Positions 17,185-25,476 of a stretch of DNA of 42,624 nucleotides are shown piece after piece. The stretch is taken from NCBI GenBank assembly GCA_034419075.1, contig DAOULR010000024.1, positions 1-42,624 of the forward strand, given 5' to 3'. The stretch comes from E44-bin88 sp034419075 (GTDB lineage: Bacteria > Chloroflexota > Dehalococcoidia > Dehalococcoidales > BS750m-G39). Made by a program: the position numbers and the translations under genes. The notes under the pieces were generated by a model, which saw only the letters and a program-made list of their open reading frames with translations, made no database searches and had not been told where the DNA came from. How positions within the stretch are numbered: the stretch's first letter is position 1; the number at the start of each line of letters is the position of its first letter.

Positions 17185-17823
17185 TTAGAGGGCGATAAGC
17201 TGTCCCAGGATATCCTCCAGCTCCTCCAGGCTCTGGAAGGCACCGAACTTTATACCCCGGATTAAGCCCTCTCTATCGATAAAGAAGGTGCGCGGCATGC
17301 TGCTCACCCGGTATTGTGCCGTCACCTCGGCTTCCCTATCCAGCACAACCGGCAGGGAGACGTCGATGCCTTCGAGAAAATCGTTGACCTTGTCGGCGTC
17401 CTCACCGATGTCGATGGTCAGTATCACCAGCTCGTCGGCAGGCCACGTTTCATAGACCTGCTGTATATGGGGCATCTCCACGACGCACCAGCCGCAATCG
17501 GTTCTCCAGAAGTTGAGCATCACCGGCCTGCCCTGGAAATCGCTTAAGGAGAAGGTCTGGCCCAAGGCATCCTGGAAGCGGAAGTCGGGGGCGGGGTCGC
17601 CGCCCTGAAAGCCCTGGCCGTCATATTCGTCGCAATCGATGATTAAACCGTGCCCACTCGTTAAATCGGGCTCGCCTTCGTTGGGCACGTCGCCATTAGG
17701 CGTATCTCCATTGGGTATGTCGCCGTTACCGTCAACGCCGTCGCAGCAGGCGTTGGTCGTTAAGCCCACTACCAGCACCGCCGCCAGCGCTATCACCAAT
17801 AATAACTTTAATGTTCTAACCAT
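17185..17823 (-). CDS. TlpA/ResA-like thiol-disulfide lipoprotein
   Basis: The 212-residue protein has a lipoprotein signal (LTTNAC, Cys26), a short NGDxPNGD spacer and one thioredoxin domain with NFWRTDCGWC (Cys110, Cys113). The domain is related to both domains of the neighbour 11 bases downstream (shared GDPAPDFRFQDALGQTFSLSDFQGRP block), so the two genes are paralogues and the cluster grew by duplication. Expected on the outer face of the cytoplasmic membrane as a reductant of disulfides, for example in cytochrome or metalloprotein maturation. Confidence 0.92.
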   Translation of the reverse strand: MVRTLKLLLVIALAAVLVVGLTTNACCDGVDGNGDIPNGDTPNGDVPNEGEPDLTSGHGLIIDCDEYDGQGFQGGDPAPDFRFQDALGQTFSLSDFQGRPVMLNFWRTDCGWCVVEMPHIQQVYETWPADELVILTIDIGEDADKVNDFLEGIDVSLPVVLDREAEVTAQYRVSSMPRTFFIDREGLIRGIKFGAFQSLEELEDILGQLIAL

Positions 17824-17885
17824 AATATAAACCTCTTTTTTAATTATACCCTTAAACGCTATTCTGAAACCAGTTACAGACTGGT

Positions 17886-18563
17886 CTAGAACCAGTTCAG
17901 GGTGTTGGTCAGGGTGAGTATGCCCACCACGATGAGCAACAGACCACTGACGAGATAGCTCCAGGTGGAGTAGCGGTGCAGGCGACTTAATATGGGCCTG
18001 AAGAAGTCGAAGGCGAGGCCGATGACTAGGAAGGGGATGCCCAACCCCAGGGAGTAGATGGCCAGCAGGTAAGCACCCTGCCAGACGGTTTCCGAGCTCC
18101 AGGCCAGGGTTAAGATGCCGCCGAGCACGGGGCCAATGCAGGGAGTCCAGGCCAGGGAAAAGATGGCGCCGATGAGCATTGAGCGCAGGTAACCGCTGGT
18201 GGCGCCCAACGACGGCGCCAGCCGCTTTTCGTAGTTGAGCCAGGGGAATTTGAGCGAGGCCAGCAGGAAGACGCCGAAGGCAATGAGCAGGCCGCCGGCT
18301 ATCTTCAATACTAACGAGTGGGAGCCGATGGCAAACCCAGTCAGCCCCGCCGCCGCCCCCAGGGCGACGAAGATGATGGAGAAGCCGACGATAAAGCTGA
18401 GGGAGTGAAAGAGTATGGGGAAGCGGGCCTTCTGCTTCTCCGCTTCTAGTATTTCGGTGCCACAGACGCTGGCCAGGTAGACGGGCACTAATGGTAGGAC
18501 GCAGGGTGTGAAAAAAGAGAGCAACCCCGCGCCGAAGGCAACCGCCAGTGATACTTCGTCCAT
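17886..18563 (-). CDS. ccdA: CcdA-type thiol-disulfide electron carrier
   Basis: The 225-residue membrane protein has six hydrophobic segments and the two conserved Cys motifs of CcdA/DsbD-beta proteins: FFTPCVLPLVPVYL (Cys21) and LAWTPCIGPVLGG (Cys142). It carries electrons from cytoplasmic thioredoxin across the membrane to TlpA/ResA-like proteins, two of which are encoded directly downstream (62-base gap). First gene of the thiol-redox operon. Confidence 0.93.
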   Translation of the reverse strand: MDEVSLAVAFGAGLLSFFTPCVLPLVPVYLASVCGTEILEAEKQKARFPILFHSLSFIVGFSIIFVALGAAAGLTGFAIGSHSLVLKIAGGLLIAFGVFLLASLKFPWLNYEKRLAPSLGATSGYLRSMLIGAIFSLAWTPCIGPVLGGILTLAWSSETVWQGAYLLAIYSLGLGIPFLVIGLAFDFFRPILSRLHRYSTWSYLVSGLLLIVVGILTLTNTLNWF

Positions 18564-18664
18564 ATTAAAAAAGAAACCTTTCTACGTAGAGGGCGTTTTT
18601 TTAGTCGAACAATTTTTTAGGTTGCTAACCTTAATGCTAACCAATCTGGGCTGAAATAGCAAGC

Positions 18665-18693
18665 TGGTCACATTTTCCCTAAAGGGCTATAAT
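18665..18693 (+). promoter_or_regulatory. Promoter placing initiation next to the nuclease ATG
   Basis: TGGTCA (18665-18670), a 17-base spacer and TATAAT (18688-18693). The ATG follows the -10 by nine bases and no Shine-Dalgarno lies between, so the mRNA should be leaderless or nearly so. Confidence 0.55.
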
Positions 18694-18702
18694 AGTGTAG
18701 AG

Positions 18703-19839
18703 ATGAGGGCGTTAAGCTACACCCAGATTTCGCTCTACCAGAGTTGTCCCCTTTGCTATAGGCTGCAGTACATCGACGGGCTGGAGCCGAAAGAGAGGGG
18801 CTATTTCAGCTTCGGCACCACCATGCACGAATGCGCCGAGTATTTTTTCAAGGTCAAGGTACCGCCGCCGCCCTCGTTGGAGGAACTGCTTAACTTCTAC
18901 GAGCGCCGGTGGCTTTCCGATGGCTACGAGTCCGTCGAAGAGGAGGCCGAATACAAGGCCTACGGGCGGGAGTTGCTGACCAAGTTCTGGGAGATTCACC
19001 AGCCCGATTTCAGAATGCCGATAGCTATTGAGCACAAGTTTACCATCAACATCGGCAACGTCAAGCTGAGGGGTATAATCGACCGGGTGGACAAGCTGGA
19101 CAGCGGGGGCTTAGCTATCATCGACTACAAGACCAACAAAGAGCTTTTCACTCAGGAATATCTGGCTAACGACCTGCAGCTTACCTTATACCAGTTAGCG
19201 GTGGAGAAGTCCTGGTTTTTGCCCGTGGAGAGGCTGACGCTCTATCACTTCCGTTCCAACACGCCCTGCAGCTGCCCGCCGCGGGAGGAAGCTCAGCTCG
19301 AGGAAGCCAGGAGGGTAGTGCTCGAAGTTGCCGAGGGCATCCAGGCGGGGAACTTTCCCGCCAAGGAGAGTGGTTACTGCCCCTGCGACTTCCCCGAATA
19401 CTGCCCCTATTACAAGCACAAGTTTGCCCCGGAGCGGGGAGAGAGCGACGTCCTCGACGAGGCGGCGGTGCCGCAGTCGGTGGAGCGCTACGTCGCCCTG
19501 CAGAAGGAGATTAAGGGGCTGGAGCTGGAGCTCAAAGAGCTTAAGGATATGGTTGTCGACTACTGCCAGGCGCAGGGGTTGAAACGCGTTTACGGCCAGG
19601 GGCACGCCCTGACCTACGGCATGCGGGAGACTACTAGCTACAACGAGCCCGAGGTCAAAGCCCTGCTCGAACCCGCGGGCCTCTGGCCGAGGGTGCTCGG
19701 CTTCGACCAGTATAAGCTCAGGGAGCTTATCAAGGACGAAACGGTGGCCAGTGAACTAAGGCAAAGGCTAACCGAGCTGAAGCAGGTGGTCTCGTCCAGC
19801 CCCCAGCTCTGGGTGCGGCGGCTGGTCGAGGAAGAATAG
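18703..19839 (+). CDS. RecB-family PD-(D/E)XK nuclease with Fe-S-type cysteines
   Basis: The 378-residue protein starts with SYTQISLYQSCPLCYRLQYI (Cys15, Cys18), then GTTMHECAEYFF with His42, and the catalytic core RGIIDRVDKLDSGGLAIIDYKTNK (Asp127, Asp141, Lys143). A second cysteine group, YCPCDFPEYCPYYKH, follows the core, as in AddB/Cas4-like nucleases where one N-terminal and three C-terminal Cys hold a [4Fe-4S] cluster. The last 120 residues form a coiled-coil-rich extension of unknown role. No helicase, Cas1/Cas2 or CRISPR is near, so it is more likely a general repair or recombination nuclease. Confidence 0.9.
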   Translation: MRALSYTQISLYQSCPLCYRLQYIDGLEPKERGYFSFGTTMHECAEYFFKVKVPPPPSLEELLNFYERRWLSDGYESVEEEAEYKAYGRELLTKFWEIHQPDFRMPIAIEHKFTINIGNVKLRGIIDRVDKLDSGGLAIIDYKTNKELFTQEYLANDLQLTLYQLAVEKSWFLPVERLTLYHFRSNTPCSCPPREEAQLEEARRVVLEVAEGIQAGNFPAKESGYCPCDFPEYCPYYKHKFAPERGESDVLDEAAVPQSVERYVALQKEIKGLELELKELKDMVVDYCQAQGLKRVYGQGHALTYGMRETTSYNEPEVKALLEPAGLWPRVLGFDQYKLRELIKDETVASELRQRLTELKQVVSSSPQLWVRRLVEEE

Positions 19840-19855
19840 TGTTCGGGAGATTAAA

Positions 19856-20185
19856 ATGATTAGCTACGACGATTTCCGTAGAGTGGATATGAGGGTGGGG
19901 AAGGTAATAAAGGTTGAGGACTTCCCCAAGGCGCGCAACCCTTCCTATAAATTCGAGGTTGACTTTGGCTCTGAAGTTGGGATAAAGCGCTCCGCTGCCC
20001 AGCTGACCAACTACGCCAAAGAGGAACTGCTGGGCAGGCAGGTGGTGGCCGTGGTCAACTTTCCCCCCAAGAATATCGCTGGCTTTATCTCCGAGGTGCT
20101 CATCCTGGGAGTGGATATGAAGGGTGGGGTGGTGTCAATGCTCCAGCCCAGAGACGAGGCCATCATCGGCGCCAGGGTCTACTAA
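19856..20185 (+). CDS. csaA: CsaA-like tRNA-binding-domain protein
   Basis: The 109-residue protein is one EMAP/Trbp111-like OB domain: DFRRVDMRVGKVIKVEDFPKARNPSYKFEVDFG, then VNFPPKNIAGFISEVLILG. Its length equals CsaA, a dimeric protein with export-related chaperone activity in Bacillus and tRNA affinity. It starts 16 bases after the nuclease stop and is probably co-transcribed, with no obvious functional link. Confidence 0.85.
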   Translation: MISYDDFRRVDMRVGKVIKVEDFPKARNPSYKFEVDFGSEVGIKRSAAQLTNYAKEELLGRQVVAVVNFPPKNIAGFISEVLILGVDMKGGVVSMLQPRDEAIIGARVY

Positions 20186-20504
20186 ATAAGATTTGCATTT
20201 TTGCCCGCATTTACCTTTTCGACTAAAAAAGGGCTTTTTACCCCTTGACAAGAGGGGTATAATATACAGTAAATAACAATAGATAAACTATATATAGCCA
20301 GGGTGAATAGCGGTGCGGAGAGGCAATGAATGGCTTGCCGATTGTGTTTGTGGCAATTTGTTTGCCTTTAGGCGCGTTGGCTATTGACATATGGTAAATA
20401 ATGTGCATAAATAGCAGTAAATTAGCGCACGTAGGTGTGTGTATGGCTGTTTGTAGCTAATAAAATAAAAAAATCCGTAAGGAGGTTAAAAAAGGAGGAG
20501 AAAG
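20186..20504 (+). other. 319-base intergenic region before the large collagen-like gene
   Basis: AT-rich stretch holding no credible coding frame in its left part. It contains a TATAAT at 20258-20263 without a good -35, the better promoter candidate at 20384-20411, and a strong ribosome site (AAGGAGGTTAAAAAAGGAGGAGAAAG has two AGGAGG-like cores) just before the ATG at 20505. A long 5' leader of about 80 bases or more is expected. Confidence 0.5.
20384..20411 (+). promoter_or_regulatory. Candidate promoter of the large collagen-like gene
   Basis: TTGACA (20384-20389), a 16-base spacer and CATAAA (20406-20411). The -35 is perfect, the -10 matches four of six positions. Confidence 0.45.
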
Positions 20505-22913
20505 ATGAAAACAGGAGCCAAAATACTTATCATGCTGGCCATATTGGCCATAATCGCGGTGCCATTTGCGGCTTGCGAGAAGGCAGCGGGTCTTACCGAC
20601 ATAGAGATCCCCGCCGGAGCTCAAGGCGCGCAGGGACCGCAGGGCGACCCGGGACCGCCGGGTAGAGACGGCGCCCAGGGGCCGCAGGGCGAGCAAGGCC
20701 CAGCCGGCCCAACCGGAGCAACGGGACCAGCCGGACCAGCGGGGGTAATCGGACCCCGGGGACCAGCGGGACCTATGGGACCGCCGGGAAGCTGTCCTGA
20801 CCCGCTTACGCTGAACGTGGGCCTGACGGTTAATGGCTATTCCCGTCTCTTGGGTACTGAAATCACTATCGGTGATAATTGTGCAACCGACACACTGAAT
20901 ATCACTGCCGCTACCTTCCTTAACTGCGACCTGGATATAGGCACTGGTGCCCCCGCTGAGTTCTTCGTTGAGTCGGATGACGGCAGCCTGAACATAGGCC
21001 CGGGCAACTTCACTGTTAACGGAGCCAATGGTAACACCGCTATCCAGGGCACCTTGAATGTCGTCGGGGCAGCCTCCATGGGTAGCACCTTAGGTGTTGT
21101 CGGTTTGATAACGGGTACCGGCGGACTCGACTTGGAGGGCTTCGATGTAGCCGACGATACAGGCAACCTGGATATCGGTGGCGGTAATTTCACCGTTGAC
21201 GCAGCCACGGGCGACACCGCTATCGCGGGCGATTTGGCCGTTAATGGTTGCGACCTTACGTCTACATGTGCGACCTTCAACCTGCTAGATGTCACACCAA
21301 CCACGATTAACTTCGGCGGCGCGGCCACAACCGTGGATATTGGCGCGGCAACGGGCACAACCACCGTTCACAACGACCTGGATGTCGACCTCGATGTGAA
21401 TATTGATGGTTGCGACCTTACGAGTAGCTGTGCTACCTTCAACCTGCTAGATGTCACACCAACCACGATTAACTTCGGCGGCGCGGCCACAACCGTGGAT
21501 ATTGGCGCGGCAACGGGCACGACCACCGTTCACAACGACCTGGACGTTGACCTCGATGTGAATGTTGATGGTGGCGATCTCACTACTAACCAGGCTACCT
21601 TCAACCTGATAAATACCAATGCAACCACGGTTAACTTCGCCGGGGCTGGCACGACCGTGGAGATTGGCGCGGCAACGGGCACGACCAACGTCAACAACAA
21701 CCTGGATGTCGACCTCGATGTGAATATTGATGGTTGCGACCTTACGAGTAGCTGTGCTACCTTCAACCTGCTAGATGTCACACCAACCACGATTAACTTC
21801 GGTGGCGCGGCCACAACCGTGGATATTGGCGCGGCAACGGGCACGACCACCGTTCACAACGACCTGGACGTTGACCTCGATGTGAATGTTGATGGTGGCG
21901 ATCTCACGACTAACCAGGCTACCTTCAACCTGCTAGATGCCACACCGACCACGATTAACTTCGGCGGCGCGGCCACGACCGTGAATATCGGCGCCGATAC
22001 GGGCACGACCTGGGTCGACAACAACCTGGATGTCGAAGACAATCTGACGGTAGACGGCAATACCCAGCTGGGTAATGCCTGTGGCGATACGCTAACTGTC
22101 GATGCCGTTTCCCAATTCAACTGCGACATTAATGTCGGAAGCGGCCCCGTTAAGTTTACCATCGCTGCCGCCAGTGGTAACACCACTATCGCGGGTACAC
22201 TGGGCGTAACCGGCCTGGGCACCTTTAGCAGCGGCGTGACCATCAACGCTGGCGGTCTCACCGTAAACGCTGGCGGTGCCAACGTAGCCGGTGGTGTTAC
22301 CGTAAGCTCGGGTAGTCTCTCCGTAAGCGCTGGCGGTGCCAGCTTGAACGGTAACCTGAACATGAATGCTAATGACATCGTGGATGTAACTAACCTGGGC
22401 ACTGGTGGGAACCCGGTGGATAACGGTTACTTTGATAACTTGACGGTTACCACTAGCACGAGTTTCCCTGCCAACAGCATAGCCGGCTCGGCGATTACCG
22501 ATGACTCGCTCGACTTCTCAGAGTTCGTGGCGGCGATGACGGTAGATGAGGTAACGACTATCGCTACCGGCCCTGGTCTGAGCATAGGTTCGTTCGACAT
22601 GACCGGTGCATTTATGTTCGAGGCTCCGATTACTCTTACTGTCGATTCCGTTACTCCTAGCGTTGCCGGCGGTAACGTCTTCACGACAGCTAACACTGGC
22701 GGTATCGCTGGTCCCATCACCGATTTTACTGGTGGGACAGCGGGACAGGTTATTACCATTATCTTCGGTGATGCCAACACGGGCGTTACCGATGGTGGTA
22801 ATCTGCATCTTTCCGCTGGTATCGTTGCTGGTGCCGGTATTGTGGATGACACCTTAACACTGGTCAACACCGACGGCACTAACTGGTACGAAATTTCCTA
22901 CTCCGGCAACTAA
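20505..22913 (+). CDS. Collagen-like repeat lipoprotein with 54-residue repeats and fibre-like C-terminus
   Basis: The 802-residue protein has a lipoprotein signal (lipobox PFAAC, Cys24), then about 20 uninterrupted Gly-X-Y triplets (residues 38-95) rich in GPQ, GPA and GPP, which should form a collagen-like triple helix. From residue 249 five tandem 54-residue repeats follow (CDLTSSCATFNLLDVTPTTI...), regular beta-rich units suggestive of a beta-solenoid or trimeric fibre. The C-terminal 80 residues (ITDFTGGTAGQVITIIFGD ... LTLVNTDGTNWYEISYSGN) resemble end domains I remember from phage tail fibres and similar appendages. Inference: a membrane-anchored trimeric stalk projecting from the cell, for adhesion or as a coat. 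The lysine-poor, Asp/Thr-rich composition fits an extracellular protein. Confidence 0.88.
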   Translation: MKTGAKILIMLAILAIIAVPFAACEKAAGLTDIEIPAGAQGAQGPQGDPGPPGRDGAQGPQGEQGPAGPTGATGPAGPAGVIGPRGPAGPMGPPGSCPDPLTLNVGLTVNGYSRLLGTEITIGDNCATDTLNITAATFLNCDLDIGTGAPAEFFVESDDGSLNIGPGNFTVNGANGNTAIQGTLNVVGAASMGSTLGVVGLITGTGGLDLEGFDVADDTGNLDIGGGNFTVDAATGDTAIAGDLAVNGCDLTSTCATFNLLDVTPTTINFGGAATTVDIGAATGTTTVHNDLDVDLDVNIDGCDLTSSCATFNLLDVTPTTINFGGAATTVDIGAATGTTTVHNDLDVDLDVNVDGGDLTTNQATFNLINTNATTVNFAGAGTTVEIGAATGTTNVNNNLDVDLDVNIDGCDLTSSCATFNLLDVTPTTINFGGAATTVDIGAATGTTTVHNDLDVDLDVNVDGGDLTTNQATFNLLDATPTTINFGGAATTVNIGADTGTTWVDNNLDVEDNLTVDGNTQLGNACGDTLTVDAVSQFNCDINVGSGPVKFTIAAASGNTTIAGTLGVTGLGTFSSGVTINAGGLTVNAGGANVAGGVTVSSGSLSVSAGGASLNGNLNMNANDIVDVTNLGTGGNPVDNGYFDNLTVTTSTSFPANSIAGSAITDDSLDFSEFVAAMTVDEVTTIATGPGLSIGSFDMTGAFMFEAPITLTVDSVTPSVAGGNVFTTANTGGIAGPITDFTGGTAGQVITIIFGDANTGVTDGGNLHLSAGIVAGAGIVDDTLTLVNTDGTNWYEISYSGN
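21249..22058 (+). repeat. Five tandem 162-bp repeats inside the collagen-like gene
   Basis: Units begin at 21249, 21411, 21573, 21735 and 21897, each exactly 162 bases (54 codons). Units 2 and 4 are near-identical in DNA. Units 1 and 2 match closely after the first codons. Units 3 and 5 begin with a different codon set (GGDLTTNQ instead of CDLTSSC), so the array alternates C-type and G-type starts. Expansion by unequal exchange is likely. Confidence 0.92.
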
Positions 22914-22949
22914 GAGCTAGAAGAATAGAAGAATAGGGTAGAGTAAAGA

Positions 22950-22986
22950 GGCCACCCCAGCCTTAAGGGCTGGGGTGGCTTTTTTG
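22950..22986 (+). terminator. Terminator after the large collagen-like gene
   Basis: Stem GCCACCCCAGCC / GGCTGGGGTGGC, small loop, then eight T residues. It lies between two convergent genes; the T-run serves the plus-strand gene. Confidence 0.9.
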
Positions 22987-23004
22987 TGTCTAAAGATTGG
23001 GGGT

Positions 23005-23823
23005 CTATTTCTTTTTGGGGCTTCTCAGCTTCGCCCCGAAGAAGAAGGCGGCAGCGAGCAGGGCGAGGAACACTACGGCGCCAATCACCCACCAGTACCA
23101 GCTGAAGGCAAAGCCGGGCTCGGTGTAGGTTATGAGCAGCCTGGAGACGTTTTCGCCGGATTCATGGGAGGGGAAGCCTACCAGCTCTTCCGAGGCTTTT
23201 TCCATGTCGCGGAACATGAGGGCCAGGGAAATCTGGCCCGAATCCTTTTCCGCCCTAACGCCGCTGGTTATATCCCAGCCGTACCACTGGTCGGCTTGAT
23301 AGATGGTGGCGGTGGCCAGGGCACTGGTCCCCCAAGGGGGGGCGTTGTTGAAGTTGATGGTGAGCTCATCCCAGTCGGAGTCGACCTGATATGCCTGCAC
23401 GTAGCGGGGGGTCAATAGGGCCACGTTGATGGTGTAGAGCTGGAGCATGGCCGATTCAATCTCTATGTCCTCCAGTTCCGTCAGGTCGAATTTAAGGTAG
23501 CTAACGCACCATATCTTCTCGTACTCCGTCTCGACTATCTCAGGCTCGGCCTCTTCCCCGTTTTCAACTCCTTCGCCGTTTTCACCTTCGGGCGGCACCT
23601 CTTCCTGCACCACGTTCCAGAGATACCAGACTTTGACGAAGTCGAGTTCGCCGTAGTTCTCTTCCCTTACGCCGTAGGTGTCTTCGGGGTCGTTAAGGTC
23701 GGCTATCACGTAGCTGTCCTCGCTGACATCAACGACCAGGCTTTTGGTGGCCGAAGCCCCCATGAGCAGCGAGAGTAGTACAAAGAGGAGCATTACCGAA
23801 CAGATTGTAACCAGTTTTTTCAT
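23005..23823 (-). CDS. Membrane-anchored DNRLRE-domain surface protein
   Basis: The 272-residue protein has an N-terminal signal peptide (MKKLVTICSVMLLFVLLSLL), an extracellular domain with the DNRLRE/CBM96-type pattern (SYVIADLNDPEDTYGVREENYGE, LKFDLTELEDIEIESAMLQLY, WDELTINFNNAPPWG, GWDITSGV), an acidic insert rich in Glu and Gly (residues about 70-90), and a C-terminal membrane helix followed by KLRSPKKK. The family is a beta-sandwich module found in secreted polysaccharide-acting or surface proteins. Topology suggests the domain is held outside by one helix. It may belong with the collagen-like proteins on both sides. Confidence 0.85.
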   Translation of the reverse strand: MKKLVTICSVMLLFVLLSLLMGASATKSLVVDVSEDSYVIADLNDPEDTYGVREENYGELDFVKVWYLWNVVQEEVPPEGENGEGVENGEEAEPEIVETEYEKIWCVSYLKFDLTELEDIEIESAMLQLYTINVALLTPRYVQAYQVDSDWDELTINFNNAPPWGTSALATATIYQADQWYGWDITSGVRAEKDSGQISLALMFRDMEKASEELVGFPSHESGENVSRLLITYTEPGFAFSWYWWVIGAVVFLALLAAAFFFGAKLRSPKKK

Positions 23824-23942
23824 ATCGTCCTCCTATAGTTCTGGTTAATATTATCATAATCGCGGGGGAAAGCAAACCAGGGTATTGATTTTATCCAGCT
23901 AAAGGTGCATAATACGTGAAGTATATTTTTTCAGGAGATATG

Positions 23943-24668
23943 ATGGCGAGACTGGCGGCTAAGATAACTATCGTGCTGGTTATTTTAGCCCTTATTTTTG
24001 TGCCTCTGGCGGCCTGCCAGGGACCGCAGGGGCCAGCCGGACTGCAGGGGCCAGAGGGGCCGACGGGACCAAAGGGACCAGACGGACCACCGGGACCGCC
24101 GGGCAGGAACATCGGTGAAGCGGGGCCGGTGGGGCCACAGGGCCCACAGGGGCTGCAGGGGGTAGTGGGGCCGCAAGGCCCGCCGGGGCCAATCGGGTTC
24201 CGGGGGCCATCGGGGCCGCAGGGGCCACAGGGACCGCAGGGACCGGCCGCCCAGCTAACGGTCTGCTTGAGTGCCAGCCATACGCCGCCTATAGCCGCGA
24301 CCTACGTCACTTACGACCCCCCGTCATTTACTTACACCGACGGCCTTTATATTATGGGGTCGGGCTTTGAGCCGGGCGTGCTGGTAGAGATAACTATCTG
24401 CGATATGGACTTCGCTTGGGAAGTGGCAGCCGCTGACAACTGCGGAGCCTTCGCCAAGTATACAACCCTGGATGTATTGGACCCTAACCAGAAGGAATAT
24501 CTTTATAATAATTACATTTCCCTGGGGCTGCCGGTAACGGTGAGGGCCTGGGTTAACTATACTACTTACAACGACCCTGCCGATGACCCCGACCTGGGGA
24601 CGATGGTTATCGACGGCGAGCTCTGGGCCACCTGGATGCTTTACATCGTCGTTGGTGGGTTGGGGTAG
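23943..24668 (+). CDS. Collagen-like lipoprotein, copy A of three
   Basis: Two ATGs overlap after CAGGAGAT; the one at 23943 gives the best spacing and aligns with the two paralogues, so a GTG farther upstream (23916) is not needed. The 241-residue product has a lipoprotein signal (VPLAAC, Cys25), a Gly-X-Y region of about 35 triplets (residues 27-110) interrupted once near RNIGEAG, and a roughly 130-residue C-terminal domain with GSGFEPGVLVEITICDMDF, ADNCGAF, and YNNYISLGLPVTVRAWVNYT. That domain is shared with the next two genes. No function is known; membrane-attached collagen-like stalk with a globular head is the inference. Confidence 0.88.
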   Translation: MARLAAKITIVLVILALIFVPLAACQGPQGPAGLQGPEGPTGPKGPDGPPGPPGRNIGEAGPVGPQGPQGLQGVVGPQGPPGPIGFRGPSGPQGPQGPQGPAAQLTVCLSASHTPPIAATYVTYDPPSFTYTDGLYIMGSGFEPGVLVEITICDMDFAWEVAAADNCGAFAKYTTLDVLDPNQKEYLYNNYISLGLPVTVRAWVNYTTYNDPADDPDLGTMVIDGELWATWMLYIVVGGLG

Positions 24669-24693
24669 TAGTTAATGGGGTTTTTAGGAGAGC

Positions 24694-25425
24694 ATGTTGA
24701 GACTGGCGGTTAAGATTATCATCGTGCTGGCTGTTTTAGCCCTTATCCTGGTGCCGCTGGCGGCCTGCGAGGGACCACAGGGGCCACAGGGGCCGGAGGG
24801 GCCAGCGGGAGCACAGGGCCCAATGGGACCGGAGGGGCCGGTGGGGCCGATGGGCAGGAGCGCCGGAGAGACGGGACCGACCGGGCCGGAGGGGCCGATG
24901 GGGCCGCAGGGAGAACAGGGGCCAGTGGGGCCGGAGGGGCCGAGGGGACTACAGGGCCCAGCGGGTTCGATGGGGCCGGTGGGGCCGCAGGGCGACCCGG
25001 GGACGACCGCCCAGATAGCGGTCTGCCTGGATACAGTCTACGGACCACCTATCTGCCAGACCTACATCGAGTACGTAGTCGCGCAAGGGGTATTTCTGAA
25101 CTGGGAGTTGCTGGTAGTTATAGGGTCGGGCTTTGAGCCGGGTGAAGAGGTAACCATTACCATCTGCGACCTGGACTGCGTTTGGGCAGAGGTCACCGCC
25201 GACGCCTGCGGAGCCTTCATTGATGGTGTAGTCTTGCCCGGCTTAAACGATTACCAGATGGTTTATCTTTGGGATAATTATATTGATGATGGCCGGCCGG
25301 TAGCGGTTAAGGCCTGGGTTAGCGTAACTATTGACGACGACCCCAGCTGGGGACGCAAGGTTATTGACGGCGAGCTGCGGGCCGTCTGGCCGCTTTGGAT
25401 TGTTAATGTGCCTAGTCCGCCGTAA
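24694..25425 (+). CDS. Collagen-like lipoprotein, copy B of three
   Basis: The 243-residue protein has a signal peptide nearly identical to copies A and C (lipobox PLAAC, Cys25), a Gly-X-Y stretch interrupted by GRSAGETG, and the shared head domain (GSGFEPGEEVTITICDLDC, ADACGAF, VKAWVSVT, DGELRAVW). The start ATG follows TTAGGAGAGC. The stalk sequences drift most, whereas signal and head are conserved, as expected for triplicated genes whose triplets can slip. Spaced 25 bases from copy A, so one transcript is likely. Confidence 0.9.
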   Translation: MLRLAVKIIIVLAVLALILVPLAACEGPQGPQGPEGPAGAQGPMGPEGPVGPMGRSAGETGPTGPEGPMGPQGEQGPVGPEGPRGLQGPAGSMGPVGPQGDPGTTAQIAVCLDTVYGPPICQTYIEYVVAQGVFLNWELLVVIGSGFEPGEEVTITICDLDCVWAEVTADACGAFIDGVVLPGLNDYQMVYLWDNYIDDGRPVAVKAWVSVTIDDDPSWGRKVIDGELRAVWPLWIVNVPSPP

Positions 25426-25476
25426 TTAATGGCTGGCGGAGGATGGAGTTAATTGTGCATAGTATCTTAGGAGGGC

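Noticed and set aside
20245..20263. TTGACA followed by TATAAT before the large collagen-like gene
   Set aside because: The boxes are only 7 bases apart, too close for a sigma70-type promoter.
20616..20792. Collagen-like triplets read as sequencing or low-complexity artefact
   Set aside because: Frame is kept across the region, a signal peptide precedes and a structured domain follows in four independent genes.
21249..22058. Repeat array considered as CRISPR
   Set aside because: Units are contiguous 162-bp coding repeats without spacers and no cas genes are nearby.
21854..22879. Long antisense frames opposite the repeat-rich collagen-like gene
   Set aside because: They consist of Thr/Ser/Pro-rich translations of the repeats and carry no domain.
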